A program made the translations under genes and the position numbers. DNA of 64,000 nucleotides from Piper betle (taxonomy: Eukaryota > Streptophyta > Magnoliopsida > Piperales > Piperaceae): contig JAURVB010014595.1 in assembly GCA_033002965.1 (NCBI GenBank), forward strand, positions 161,806 to 225,805, written 5' to 3'. This document shows positions 1 through 14,300 of this stretch, piece by piece. The stretch's first letter is position 1. Each line of letters starts with the position of its first letter. Under the pieces are notes generated by a model. It did no database searches and had not been told where the DNA came from. It saw only the letters and a list, made by a program, of their open reading frames with translations.

Positions 1-985
1 CATGAGTGCCCATCACATTACCATCTTCATAAAAAAGGTTTTTCCGTCCATTCGTTCTAAAGCAATCATCAAATTTTCATTTTTCCAGAAAAGCGTGCTC
101 GCCAATTGACCAGTAACCACTATTCTTAATAAACACAAATCAAATTTGGCGCCAGTTCTTCCCCCCTTTGGCAATGGTACATGAATTAGTTCATGAACCA
201 TGTTTGCTTTACTGGGCTTAAGAAGAACGAACAATAATTAAATAGGAGATTTCTGCCATTCATCTTCCTCGGATACTCTATTATCAGGACTAAAAGTGAA
301 TAGTCCATACCCAATCTTCTTCCTCGGGCTAAAAGTGAATATCCAGTTTTATTTGAATTTATTTTCGACTTTGTTCAAGATAATTGGCCTTCGTTTAAAA
401 TAAGGACTCCATGTTGGGGCTCACTTGCTCAGAGAATGTGCATCATCTGCTTCAAATATATTTCTCACATTTATTTCAAGTATTGTTACTATACATGTAC
501 ATCTTCAAAATTGAATTGTAAACATATACAGTACACAAAAAGCTAGGAAGATAAGTTGCCTATTTAACCTGAATAAGTATGCATCTTCTGGAAGAAAGCA
601 AGATTGCGGCGCACAACGTGGCCTCAATCCCCATTTACAAAAGACTTCAAAACTAATCTTTACAGAATCAACGACCATGGTGATTGCTTCCACTGCCCAC
701 TCCATGGGGTCCCTGCAACCAATCACTGGGGAAGCAAAACTCAGTGCTAAAAACTCTACGTCAGGAAAAAGAGAAAACTCTTACCACAAGCTGAACAAAC
801 AACAGCTAGCTGAGGAGCAATGCTTTTCAATTTTGTTGTTAACAGGTGCCCCAGAAGTCGCAACGGGCCTACGACTTGTTTGGAAAATGCTATGCTCGCT
901 ACACACACGTTACAAGAACTCATACCTAATTTTTAACGTTGACAGTCTGTAACCAGCTTCTTCTAAGGCAATATATATTTATATG
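1..985. other. Intergenic DNA downstream of the C3H7-like gene
   Basis: I see no gene here. Short open frames exist on both strands but none shows a recognisable domain, splice context or repeat match within the window. The right end should include the 3' untranslated region of the minus-strand C3H7-like gene, whose stop codon lies at 986-988. Confidence 0.5.
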
Positions 986-3383
986 TTATTCATAGACAGT
1001 AATCTTATTCATGATGCCAACGGGTTTCATGAGCTTGGCCATATCATCAAAGAGTAATTCAGACACTTCGCTATGGAGTGAATATAGGCGCGACCTTTTT
1101 AAATCTCTAGTTTCATCCACTTCTTGGGGACCAACAAGGCTTATGTAATCTGACTCTGGGTATCTTCCATCACATAAAATGCTCTCAACGCCCACAACTT
1201 CTATAGAATCTTCTCCAATTGATGTCTCCAATTCACCCCCATTCAGCAATTCACTTGAACCAAAGTAGCGACCTTTGTTCTTTTGCTCCTTGCACCGTTT
1301 TCGTTTTCTATTTCTGTTCAAATTTTTTGGATGGTGAAGTTTGCATGCAGTACCCTTTGGGCAAATACCATCAATCTCAAAGGATGGGCACACATAAGTA
1401 TGCCTCTTGCAACACTGCATAGTATAAAGCTAGTAAAAGTTAGGTAATATGCCTAAATAATTATTAGTAGAACTAACTAATGCTAGAAAAAGAAGAATCA
1501 ACAAATGATAGCGGCCAAAGGTTGCTGCTAGTGCAGTAGTTGCTTCATCGTTTAATAACTGCTCTTGCAGAAGTGTACCTTGTCACCATCTGAACAATAT
1601 CCTCTTAAAAATCCTTCACAAACAGAAGCATCTTTATTTACATTTACATGACGGTAAGGACAATTTTCATTGATACATAATCCTGAAACAAGATTGTAGA
1701 AACGATTCACATAAATGTCTAACACATTTCACTGTTGACAGAAGTTCAAAAAAATATGACCCAAGCAACGAGGTTAAATACTGACCTTGGAGAAAGTAAG
1801 AACATTCAGGCATTCTTTCTGGAAGCACCTGTAAGACATTGTTTGCTGTAAGCAAGGAAATCATAAAGAAGACCCCACAGTAAATGGAGTTATACTTCAT
1901 AAATAGCTTGAGATATGAGACAACAAACAATTCTCACTCTCATATGGTTAGAAATCAGATAAAAAAACAACTCATGGTCAGACACCTAGGTTTTCAATGA
2001 CTTGTATACCAGGACGAAAAATACCACCCATTTATGTTTACTTCATTTACTTATCTAAAGTTCATCAAATATTGCATGAAATATTAGACAGCAGTTGCAT
2101 GATGATCAATTCTACAGTTCATCAACTATTGCATGAAATATTAAAAAGCAACTCCATGATGGTCTAATACAGCAAAGTACTGACATGATCATTAAGGTTA
2201 TTACATCAGTTTAAATCATAAAACAATATGAAGGAGTCGCTTTACCTTATGAGTCAATTTGCAATTACTATCACAGCATACACCTTTAAGAAACTTTGTA
2301 CAAACTGCTATTTTATCTGGGTCATGGATATAAGGACACTTTCCATTTTCTTTTCTGCATTTTCCAAATCTTGTGAAGAACTGACAATACTGCTGTTTCT
2401 TGGCCAATCGCAATCTAGCATTGTGCAAACTCCACCTGATTTTCTCATTAGCTAAGATTCGTTTGAATCTTTTTGGATCTCTTACAAGCTTGTTCCCATT
2501 GCCAACTCGGACATACCTGATCATCAGTAAGTTGCATAACAGAGTTTCACATGCGACAACTTAGTTACAAATTAACATAATGTAGGGAAAAAGCAAACGA
2601 GTTAGCAGATTGACCAATTAGTAAAAAGAAGAATGTGTGCACGTACTCATCATTTCCAATTACCAATCTTCTTGGTATATAGCATTTTTTGGTAGCAATT
2701 CCAGATTCAGCACCAGCTTCACCAGATGATTTATCGTCTACAAAAAAACAAAAGCACAAGGCTAATTGACCATTAATTAATTGACATGCATCAACCAAAC
2801 AAAACAAGATTTATAGAAAATTCTTTGACAAATTCTTTCTTTTAAACACCTGAAATTCTAATAAGAGTCTTCTTTGCAGCATCCATCTTGTATTTAAATG
2901 TGCCAATTCGAAAGATATGCTCACCTGCAGATATAGGTACAGCTTTCCCGTTACCAGAAAGTAACTTAATATAATTATGGCAAGGGCCAAAATACCCAAA
3001 TGACAAATCTAAATATGCATAGGAAACAACCACAGTGATATACCGCAGTCCTTCAAAATATCAACCCAACAAAGAGACTTCGTAAAAATGAACAAATTTT
3101 GTTTGCATCACCTGCAACAGTAGCAACCTTTCGATCCTTCTTTTTCTGAGTAGCAGCAACAGCAAGTGTAGCCTCCTAAAGTCAAAATTAATGAAGCAAG
3201 AGCTATAGCATATTCCATTTCCAAATATTATGCACATAAAGAAGCACAGAAAAATCAAAATTAATGAAGTAAGAGCTATAGCATATTCCATTTCCAAATA
3301 TTATGCACATAAAGAAGCACAGAAAAATCATCCACAAGTTCACCCTTCGACGAAAATCTAATAATAATAATAATAGTAATAAG

Positions 3384-3417
<34 letters not shown>

Positions 3418-6400
3418 AAGACTAAAATAATAATAATAATAAGTGCATTGATTCCTTAATTAAGAGACAACCAAGAGGGACAGAACATGACACTTCAGTC
3501 TCCTTCAACCTTGAGTGCAATTTGTTTGAATGCCTCTATAGAAGGCTCGTGAACATGGGAATTAGCATATTTTGGTAGGCAGACAGGTAACCAGTGATAC
3601 CAGGTGGTCAAGAACACTAGAAACAAAGTGGAGCAACACCTATTGACATGCCATGTTAGCAGCAAATTTCAAAATTTTGTGTACCAATACACATCACTGT
3701 CAGCATTGTTATCATCATCTCTAAAAGCCTTATCGCAGCACTTCAACATATACCTGGTGCACTTAAATGCTAATAAAGAATAAATTTTGTAACAAGTGTA
3801 ATCTTTACTGTGCTTAAAAAGCAGATAAAATGCCAAAATGCACCGCATTTTAAATAAAAGAAATCTACTGATAATGTGCGAGTATTTCACCTTACTAGCC
3901 TTTTTTGATCGCCTTTCAATTGATTTGGACCATTTCAGATTAGACCCACCAATACTTAAAACCCTTGACTTCCTTATAGAAAAGCCATTCTTTGATTTTG
4001 TATATAATGTATCTCTCTTTCGGGAAATTTGAAGCTTCCTAATCAAGCAAAAAGATATGTTTAAGTGGCAAAATATCTCACACACTGAAACGCATTAAAC
4101 CCCTCAACAATTTGAAGCTTTATGTACCTGATTATGGACAAGGATGGCTTATCCGAATTCACCCTAAAATTATTAAATGAGCGCTTCCAGTAAGTAGATC
4201 TTTTCCATGGAAAGAAAAGAGGCAAGAACTGATAACGCAGTGATGCATTTGTCTTGCTTTTGCTATCAGATGATTCTTTACTAAGCGTCCATACCAAGGA
4301 AGTTTTTGATGGATGCTCTGAAACTGCATTTGGAAGTTAAATGACAATCAAGTACATGAGAACAGCACTTAGCAAAACTTCTCAACAAAACATTAAAAAC
4401 AATACACAAGCTTTTGTAAGAAAGTGTCCCATTCACATATGAATTTCAGTGTTCAACAAAGATTCACCTGAACCAGCTCTTTTATAAACAATGAAAGAGC
4501 AAAGCAAAAGGTCAAACTAAATATTTCATTCATAAAAATTGCTGGACAAAGACTTTCTGATGTGAAAATAAATGATTTATGATCACAAATATGAAAATAC
4601 GAATAACATAGAAATCCATATTAAGTTCCAAAGAAATAACACACAGGTTAATGCACAAACCTAGAAATAATTCACAGGTTAATGCACAAACCTTTATTAT
4701 GTTTTCTTTTGCCAAAATTTCTGTTGTACTTCAAGGAAGGAAGCAAGTGAGTGTCCCTCTGACTATCTAAACTTAAACTATCTTCCTGCTTCTCATTGCT
4801 TTTTAAGGTTCCAACATTGCGAATGATTTGATTATTCTTACTCTTGTAGTAAACACTGGCAGGAACTTTCGGTACTTCATGAGCCTTGTCCTTAACAGAG
4901 TCTGATACTTCACTTCTTGAAGAAGACACCAGCTGATTGGTCTTTTGTTTAACATATGTCACCCTATTTTTCAAAACATTAGTCTTTAATTTCTCATCAT
5001 CCCAACTGCAGCCTTCTGACTGGCAAGTGATCAAATTAGTAGTCCTATATTCAGGTAATTTGGTAGCAACAGAAGCTTCACTCTTATTAACTTCTGAGAC
5101 TCTGGAAACAGATCTTTGAAACTTGTTATTGAAGAGAGGGGAGTCTTAGGCCTATCAAGCAAACGATGACTACTTTCAGCATCTACGGCATTATGCTTTT
5201 CTTCACCACAGCTGGTTTTCAAATTAGATCTGGTCTGTGTCAAAGCATTAGTTGTGGAAGCCTTCCTTACCAAGGAATTGCCTTTACGAATATAAGACGC
5301 CGCCTGAATCTGATGTTCTCTTGACAGCTCATTGGGCCGGGAACCAGAACAAGCTTCATGCACGGGTGAAGGAGAAGGAGAAGAATGGCTACTCCCCTCT
5401 CGGTGCCATGCTCGTGCTCTCTTAATATCTCGAGTAGAAGGCACTGAGCTCTTCTGCTTCGGAGTGCCAAAGAGAAGTTTCCCTGAGGAGGAAAAATAGG
5501 TACAGTTCTTCTTGTTGAAGTCTTAGAAATAGCAGGAGTAACTATAGGTTTCCTGGTAGGAGGCAAAGGAGGTAAAACAATCTTATCGAGCAAGCCATCT
5601 ACTTCAGGATCAGCTTCAGGTTTTGAAATACTTTCAGAATCTGGATTTGCGGGGACTGCATCTCTATCCAAGGATGGAACCACTATATTTTCCAGCTTGC
5701 CAGAATTGGGAGTTTCTTTCGACTCAGATCCCATTCCATTATCCCCATAAGAACAGCATGCTTTTAGATCCACTGGATTCAAATCCTTAGCTGCTGTCAA
5801 GGAAGTACTAGAGATCTGAACATCCATGAAAACAATCGAGCTATCCGGACATTTGATTCCTGCAAGTCCATCTGAAAAGACTTCCTTACCTTGCTCATTG
5901 GAACTCACTGAAGGAAGTTCTGAAGGTCCCTCACAACGAACCGAATCACATTTATTATCAGGAAAAGAGTCAAAGTGTCGTGGCAAAGTCAAAGAATCAG
6001 ATTGTAATTCCACATTAGAAGATTGCTCAATCCCATTAGAAAGCAACTCAATGACATCATCAACCCTAGTTACAATTTCTGTTGGGCTTACTTTCTCGGA
6101 AGAAGCCTCTTTGCCAGCATCCAAAGTTATCAGGTCCCCAACGTTGCCCACAGATAACTCCGTGTTTGAGCTCTGAACCAAAAGTGAAGCCTTTTCACAA
6201 GAACAAGGCTCCAGCATCATCTCGGCTTCTCCGTCTTTGGCTATAGCATGAACCGCCATCGAATCGTTTTTGTCATCAGACAAAGAATTAGAACTTTGTA
6301 CGAAAGTCAAAGTATCGGTTCCTAGCATCAGGTTAGCGGACTGCTCACCGCCATTAGATAGTATCTCATTGGCGTCGCCAACATTTACAATGTCAACAAT

Positions 6401-7434
6401 TTCAGTTGAGCTTTCTCTAAAATCTACTTCGCTTGCATGAAATATTTCTTTGTTCTCCTCCAACACGACAGAAACACTTGAAGGAATCACAAATTCACCT
6501 AATTCAATTTCCATCTCACCTGAATTGGTGCAATTCGCACCCGAAGCATCTCTGCCAACATCGCCAGCAGACAAAATATGATGCAAAATTGAAGCTTTTT
6601 CATCTAGGCATGGCTCCAATATTTTGTCGGCTTCCCCATCTTCGGCCACAGCACGCACCACCATCGACTTTGGCTCGATCGAAGGGACCGAGCGCTTCGC
6701 CTTTATGTGATTGTTCTTCTTCGCCGACGCCCGGGATACGCACGCATCTGAATCTCGCGAGCCTGCCGACTGCGGCTTCTTGAAAATTCCGATCTTCGCC
6801 GGCGTCAATGGCTTCCTGGGGTTCTTGCCGCCGTTGGGGACGAACTTCTTGCCACCAAAGGAATTCGGCAAGCCAACCTTTTTCTTCCGATTAGGGTTTT
6901 CGTGATGGTAGATCCCGGTGACATGCCCGAGCCGCTCTCGGACGGGAGGCCGAAAAATGCGATCTTTAACCCTCCTTCGGAAGTGATGATTGTTGCCGTC
7001 GCCGGGGGAGAGCGGGCGGCGGTCAGGCTCCAAAAGGAATCGGAGAACCTGCGGCCGGGGCAGCGGAAATCGCCGCCGGAATGGCGGAGAGGCTCCCAGT
7101 GGAAGTTGGGCAGGCGGTCGCGGTCGTCGGAGTCGGGAGAGAAGGAGCCGTCAAAAAGCGGAAGAGGAGCAGGAGGAAGAGAGTGATGGTGGGGGTGGCA
7201 GGGAGAGGGAGAAAGAGGGTGGCGAGGGAAGAAATCAGTGGAAGGAGGCGGCGGCGGCGGCGGTGGGATGCGGTTGTATTGGTTGAATAATTGGGGGTGG
7301 TGAGGGTAGTGGTGGTAGAGGTCGGGGTGGGGATGGGGGTGGTCGAAAGGGAGAAGAGGGAAGCCGTCGGGGAAGAGTCGGGAGGAGGGCTGGATGTTCG
7401 GGTAGAAGGGGAAGGCGTGAGGCGGCGGATCCAT
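986..7434 (-). CDS. C3H7: CCCH zinc finger protein, C3H7-like (five fingers; apparent frameshifts)
   Basis: A nuclear RNA-binding protein of the plant C3H7 family, related to animal ZC3H3, which acts in mRNA polyadenylation and export (family knowledge). Exons by splice phase: 4692-7434, 4128-4323, 3891-4038, 3112-3175, 2850-2924, 2647-2737, 2246-2516, 1786-1828, 1579-1682, 986-1414; about 1388 residues after correction. Exon 1 encodes a Pro/His-rich N-terminus and a long Ser/Glu-rich linker. Exon 3 carries the family motif SIGGSNLKWSKSIERRSKK. Exons 7-10 encode five fingers, including CQFFTRFGKCRKENGKCPYIH, CTKFLKGVCCDSNCKLTH and CPSFEIDGICPKGTACKLHH. Exon 1 changes frame three times, near 7032-7035, 5478-5483 and 5138-5141; each is resolved by one extra homopolymer base. 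The net +3 restores the phase-1 junction with exon 2. The exon 2 acceptor could also be at 4317. Confidence 0.88.
3182..3327. repeat. Tandem duplication, 73-bp unit, in C3H7-like intron 3
   Basis: Two nearly identical copies run head to tail: 3182-3254 and 3255-3327, both opening with TCAAAATTAATGAAG. They lie between exon 4 (starting at 3175) and exon 3 (ending at 3891), just upstream of the exon 4 acceptor on the minus strand, so they may shift the branch-point region of this intron. Confidence 0.9.
3356..3442. repeat. AAT and GAA microsatellites in C3H7-like intron 3
   Basis: A run of AAT triplets is followed by about nine GAA triplets (3391-3420) and then more AAT triplets. The run is entirely intronic. 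On the transcribed minus strand it reads as a long C/T tract. Confidence 0.9.
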
Positions 7435-8311
7435 TGTCGCCGGCCGGCGGAATCAGCGAGGAGGTGGAGGGGACGGCGGAGGAGTATCTTTATTATAATT
7501 TACCTGGTGGTCAAGAAAGGCGCCTCCTCTTACATTAACACGAAAAGGATACATTTATTAATTGGACCTCACCAGGTATGTAATTAAGTTAATCAATTAA
7601 TAAATTAATTAATTAATTAGCGGTGGTATTAGTTGGTACTTGGTCGTAACTGCCCCAACTTGCTGCTCCTGTTCCGGCCTAATTACTATATTTATTTTTT
7701 AACTTAGTCATAAATTATCTATTTTGAGCCATATTTCTATCACAATGACTCTATAATCTACATTAAATATTAAATACATATTATTTTTATATAAAAAAAT
7801 TAAATTTGTATCAAGCTTAACCACTTAAAATTTTCACATTTTTTCAAATTCTTATTACGCCAACCAAACCCTTCCTTAGTAATAATTTTCTAGAAATTGC
7901 TTAATATCAACCATGCCTTATGTATAAGTATAAATAATATATAAATATTATCGTGACGAGTATATATTTTTTATTATTTGAATAAAATTATCTTTATCAT
8001 ATGACCATCCATCTTTGTAATATAATTGTTTATTTTAAACATAATTGACACAAAAATTACATTTTTTATTTTTCTATTTAACATATTGTAGTCAAGAATT
8101 TTTAATTCATAATTAATATTTAACCCATATTTTATATTTTAATTCATAATTAATATATTATATAATGCTTGCGATATTATGATATAACGATAATAATACC
8201 CGCCAACTTGGTTAAACCCTGAAGCAGGGAGTGAGATTGGGAGAGTTAGGCTTTCTAGCCATCGGATTTTCCCGCGGCGGCGTCTGAGCGGCGGCGGCGG
8301 CGGCGGCGGCG
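7435..8311. promoter_or_regulatory. Shared head-to-head promoter region of C3H7-like and CIP111
   Basis: The start codons of the minus-strand C3H7-like gene (7434) and plus-strand CIP111 (8312) are 877 bp apart, so both promoters and both leaders must fit here. The middle (about 7580-8190) is strongly A+T-rich. The two edges are GC-rich, with CGG repeats next to each ATG (8289-8311 on the CIP111 side). I cannot assign a TATA box or start site with confidence. Confidence 0.6.
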
Positions 8312-11300
8312 ATGCCACCCAAAGCTTCCAGGCGCAACCGTCCTTCTCCAACTTCGACCAAGCCCTCCTCATCCCCCTCCTCCCCTTCTCCGTCCTCTAG
8401 GTTCTCGTCTCCTCTACCGAACCCATCTCCTCCTCCTCCCGACGACGACGACGGATACTCCCAAATCATATCGTCTCTCCTTCACTCCGCATCCCTCAAG
8501 TTCCCCTCTTTCCTCTCCACATCCGCACTCGTCGCTCGAATCGTCGATGTCGCTCCACCCTCCCACGCTCACTCCGCCCTCGTCTGGCTCCCCCCTCCCG
8601 CCATGGCCTCAGCTTCCATTCTCCCCGGCTCCCTCGTTTCGGTATTTCCTCCTCCCCCCTTCCCTCCTTTTTTTTTAAAAAAAATTCTTGTTCGATATTA
8701 TCTACACTCAGTTCTAATCTGCTGAAAACCAAATAGATTTGTCAATTTGAATTCATTTAATGAAAATGCCTGCCATTGATAAGGGACATATGACGTATTG
8801 CGTGCACAATCGACCTTTCTTGCCGTCTTGATGCAAAAATTAAGCTTTTTAATGTCACTGTAGGAATTTTGCGTGCCTGAAAATTGATCTGGAGTGGCAC
8901 TTATGAACTGGGTTGTGATAAATATGCTTGAGGACTGGCAAGTTGGGTCCATTTAATTGTTGAATCTGTGGTATTCTTGTTATAGAAGTTATTGGTGTCT
9001 AAACTGACACACACGAATCTTCCTTTGTTGATGCTCAATGGTACCAATTAACTTCACTTGCTCTCAAGTCTTTTATATTTATGTTAATATCCGGTGGGCT
9101 TGTTATTGTATTTGCTCGTTAATAGGAATATTAAGAGTAGCTTCAAATTATGGATGCCGAATTCTTGTTTTGCAGCATCATTTTTTCTTTGTGGATGGAG
9201 GTTTTTTAGCTTATCACCTTACAGTCAAGGTAGCCTCCTTACTTGAATGTTTATTTTTGCCTCAGATTTCACTTCCTGCCTCAACAAACCGTTCTTTAAG
9301 CAAATCCCCCTTACCTCATTCTCTGAGGAGTACGAAAAACAGCTGGGAGTCAAATTAATTCATAATATTGACCATGCAGGGAGTTCCTTTGTTCTTGCAG
9401 TTGCCTATCCTTCGTGTAAGGTTTGGAACTACTTTATTTTTTGTTGGATAGTTAGAAATGCTACTATGACTTTGGATTTTTAAGTTAAGTTGTGATGAAT
9501 GAGGTATACTTAGTTGAGCCAAGATGGTTGGCCATAATTTTTGTGTCTAATACTATTTTTACTTGAGGGTTATGGTGTTTTCTTTGATAGTTTCTATCAT
9601 CTTACTTCATCATTTGCAATGCATTTTACAGGTTGTGAAAAATGAGGTAAAGTTGTCCTGGAGTCTCTCGTGCAGTATGGGACATCTTACTTTGGGCAAA
9701 ATGGCGTTTATATCTCCTATTCAAGGTCAAGCTTGGAGTGGAACAGACAGTTCACCTACTGCAGACAGTGCTTATCTTTCTTCCATCTCGCTCTGCAAAT
9801 GTTCGGATTTATTTCTGAAGTTGATTCATGTGGATAACATGTTAGCTGGTTGTGATAGAAAATCAATTTTTGTTAACCGTCTTGACACAAATAAAAGTAT
9901 CTTCAAGAATGGTGAAGCTTCTCCTGCCATGCCACATGCTTCATTTTCAAAGTCAACAATGAATTATGCAAACACATCTAATATGGATACAATAGAATTA
10001 GCTATTGAGGATGACCAGAACAAAGGAGTTATGCAATCATTCTTGAATTATTGGCTTTCTTCTCGTCCTTTGCTCTTGGGAAATCTTGTCTGTATGCCGT
10101 TATGTGGACAGTTATGTACTTTTTGGTGGAGAAAGCAAGAGAATTGAAATTGAATTCATTCAGTAAGGGTAATGATTCAACCCCTTCGAATCATGTTGAT
10201 GCTGCTTTAGTGGTTGGCCCAAAGTCACGTATACATATGCTTCCATCAACTAGAAAATGCATGGATAATGGAGAAGAAAAATGGCCTGCCGTTGTGAAGT
10301 TGGGTGGCCTATCTAAAGAGATGAAGATAATATGTGAAAAGGTTATTAATACTTCTAACATGCATATGCTCTTAATTGATGAGTTTTCTGTTTTCCATTT
10401 GAATGTAAAGTCCATAAATGGCATACGAAATGCGTGTTACCTAGTACCCTAGCTAGGATAAGCTGTAGAAAATGATAACTGCCCTAATGAACTGTCCTAT
10501 TTTTTGTGCGCGTGAGATAAGAGTTTTGATTGTTTGAAACTGCTGTCATATTAGACACTTTTGTGTGATAAGAATTATGAAATAGGCGTGGAATGGGTGC
10601 ATGTTAACCAACATAATATACTTCTTGTGTGCTTTCTTGTTTGTTTCTGTATATCATTGTTCATGCTGTTGATTATTACTACAAATGCATTTCTTAGATT
10701 CGCCATTGTGAAAAGTACACTGGGATTCTCGTTTATGGTCCACCTGGCACTGGAAAAACTTCACTGATTCGTAGTTGTGCTTATGAAGCTGGAGTTAAAC
10801 TCTTCTCAGTTAGGGGGCCGGAGATCATAACTGAAGATTATGGAAAGAGCGAGGAAGCACTGATTAAGGTCTACAATGATGCTAGGAAGGAGGCTCCTTC
10901 TGTGGTAAGTTTTGTTGGTTATTTCTTGATAATCTCGGCTATAATTTTGGATAATAGCTTTGATGTAAGCCTTTTTAAGAATCTTTTGCTTAGGAACCAA
11001 ATTATTGATGATTGGGTTTAATTATGCACCTAGTTGTAAGTACTTATCTGACCTTCATGGTCGGTTTTAACTTCTAAAAAGTTCATACTTGATCAATGGC
11101 CTTTGAAAATGGATTCAGTTGGTTTGTATTTCCTCTATTCAGTTGCTGAGAATTGGCTAAATATCTATTCATCCAAGTTCTTTATCTTTAAGACGAATAC
11201 AACTTAAATCTAGCCTTTTTGGTCTTGTCACTGTTGAAAATCTTTCTTGAAAATCATGTAAGCTCAGAGACTTGCTTCAGAGGTTCTTCTGTATGGGGAG

Positions 11301-14300
11301 ATGGTCAACTATGAACTTAAAAACATCAGAGATTCTTGTTACTTTCCTTCTCCTTTTCTTGGTTGTTCCTTTCCTCTCTCCTTATCGTGAGGTAATCAAT
11401 TACTTTGTCGCCAATATGACGGCATCGTATTATCAACATATTGCAGACAACAACAATCTCGTGTCAGTGGTTAGTCCGTGGCATTCTTGTTGGTGGTTGC
11501 TGAAGGCAACTTATTGCCTACTTGAAACTGATAAGTCACTATTCAGCACGCCTTGGTTAGTAGAGTCATATTTGCTAACTAGAGTTCTCCGGTTCTTGCA
11601 GTGATATTGAAGACCATGATTATTTTTCAGTTTCACTTTTTCAGTCACCATTACTTTCAAGGGTATCTTGCCCATGGGCGGTTTATTGCAAAATGTTGCC
11701 TTCTTTTGTATTATTTTGTCATCTGAGTTCGTTTTAAAGCTATGTTACTCTTGTTACTTTAGAGATTATTTATATTGTGTGGAGTCATGATTATTTTCAA
11801 TGAGAGTGCTCGCACATTGTCTTTGAAGGTTTTCATTGATGAATTGGATGCACTTGCTCCAGTGCGAAAAGATGGAGGTGAACCATTGTCGCAGAGGATG
11901 CTATCATCTTTATTGAATATAATGGAAGAGATCAGTGGTAGTCCTGTACTTCTCATTGCTGCCACCAATCAACCTGATGGTATAGATTCTTCCTTACGCA
12001 GACATGGTCGATTTGACCGAGAAATTGAGATTGGTACGTAGTTGTGGGTGATCTAATCACTGCTCATGTTCATTTTATTCCTTAAAATTGGAAGTCTTTT
12101 TGTTGAAAGTATGTATTGAAGGTCATGGGGGCCATATGTGGGTAAAATTTGATAAATACATCCATATTATGCAATTAGATATAGTGCTGACAATGATATA
12201 ACATTCTGAGCTGCTTTAGCAAATATCTTTATCTAGTTGAAAACTTAAAATTTTTTCAGTTTATCTTTCCCTATTTCTTTGGTGCAAGAATGTGTTGAAG
12301 GCTGAGTGGGCCCATGCTATTAAATTTGGAGGAATATGATTGAATAAAGGATGTGTTTCTGAGATAAGACTCTGTTGCTTTGGTGTTTGTCTTTATCTAG
12401 TTTGATTGTGCATTTTATGCTGTAATATAATACCTTTGTTTAGGTTATTTACTTTTTAGACTGTTTTGTGATGTTTCAATTGCTGCTGAGTGGAGGCTCA
12501 TGGTTTGCTGCTGTTTTCTTATGACTTCCTACTTGTCCTCTATCGTGTTCTTGCTATTTGTTGTCAATTTATGCTTTAAGACAATGCTGACATGATATTG
12601 TTCTCTCATTTCTTTGTTTTTGGCTGCTTGTCTGAGAACTGGCAGCTTTGCTCTCATTCATTAAAGAATTATGATGGAAAGCAGAAGAAAAGCTTCCGAT
12701 TTTGGCTTTCAATCGATCTGGCTTTGATCTACCAGTGTTATCATGTTTTATAATATCTCTATTTGATGCTTCTGTGTCCCAGATTGGAGTCTTCCTTTGC
12801 CTCTTTGGCTAGAAATTGATGATAATTTTTTTTAACCTTAACAACCACGACTCTGATTTCTTTGTTTCTGAAATTCTTCCTCCCCACATTTTCTTCACTA
12901 AAATGTGTTTGTAAATAGAAAATGACCTTTTTAGGGTTTCCGTTTTAGGTGCACCATCAGCAGACCAACGGTTGGAAATACTGTCTGTTCTTCTCTGTGA
13001 GAAGAAACACTCTCTAGCGGAGAACGAAATCAAAGATCTTGCTTTGAGAAGCCATGGCTTTGTGGGTGCTGATTTAGCTAGCCTTTGTAATGAAGCGGCA
13101 TTTAATGCCCTTAGACGCTACCTTGGGATGAAGAATCTCCCTGATTTGTTAGAAGCATTTACTCGGAAGCCAAAACATTGGGATATAGATGATGATAAGC
13201 TTGAAAATAGAATAGATTCTCTTCCGTGCCAACTTTCGAATCTTAGCCTAGCATCTAAACCAGAAATGAGATTTAATTGTGATGGGAATATGATGAAAAA
13301 CACCGGTACTCTAGAATATGATTTGTTGAATTACTATAGCATCAAATCATCTTGGAAAGAGGGAGGAGAATCTTTGCTTTCTATTACTATTGAGGATTTT
13401 GAGAATGCTTTGAAGAAAGTAAGGCCAAGTGCCATGCGAGAGGTAAGAGATAAGTTCTCTTGTAGATGGGAAGGTTTCATTGCAGCATATTCATGAAAAA
13501 TGTAAAAATTGTTCATTCCAATATATGACCAGGAATTGCTAAGGTGATGGTACATTTTACGACTAACATATATAAGTAATTGTACTAAAAGTCTCTCGCA
13601 GTTTTTTCCCCACTTTAAATCCTACTCCCTTTGATGTTCATTTTCTAAGAAATTTCTACTGATTTTTAGATTATGATCGAAGTACCGCAAACTAGCTGGG
13701 ATGACATTGGCGGCCAAGAAGAAGTAAAAAATCAGCTAAAGGAAGTAGTTGAATGGCCTCTTAAATATTGTGGGCATTTGAATCTTATGGGGATTGATCT
13801 TCCTTTAGGGGTTCTGATGTTTGGTCCTCCTGGATGTAGTAAAACCCTTCTGGCCCGTGCAGTTGCATCCAACTCGGGCCTTAATTTTCTTGCGGTGAAG
13901 GGCCCTGAACTATTTAGCAAATGGGTTGGTGAATCTGAGAAATCTGTAAAAACTTTATTTAAGAAAGCGAAGTCTGCTGCTCCATCAATAATTTTTTTCG
14001 ATGAAATTGATGCACTTGCCAGTACTCGTGGAAAGGAAAAGGACGGTACTTCTGTTGGTGATAGAGTTTTGAGCCAACTTCTAGAAGAGCTCGATGGTAA
14101 GTAGGATTTTTCCAATTTATATTTAATTACAGAGAGTTACACTATTATGCTTATTTGTTTTACCTGTGCTATTTCTTCTCCATTTATATAGTTGATACAA
14201 CATGCTTGACATCTTATTTCTGACAATGAATTTTTTATTATTTCAGACTAATTCTTTATTGAAAATTCACGTAAGTAAAGGATGAAGTATATGTGAGGTT

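Noticed and set aside
677..952. 91-codon plus-strand frame near the left edge
   Set aside because: No recognisable domain, and the codon pattern is not distinct from the surrounding noncoding DNA.
5826..6783. Plus-strand open frames of 116 codons opposite C3H7-like exon 1
   Set aside because: They are antisense shadows of a long coding exon; the minus frame has family similarity and consistent splice phase.
6902..7587. Plus-strand Arg/Gly-rich frames near the C3H7-like start
   Set aside because: They are the complement of the GC-rich, Pro/His-coding N-terminus and have no domain of their own.
11272..11604. 110-codon plus-strand frame between CIP111 exons 4 and 5
   Set aside because: It lies inside an intron defined by matching phases on both sides and shows no similarity to the family.
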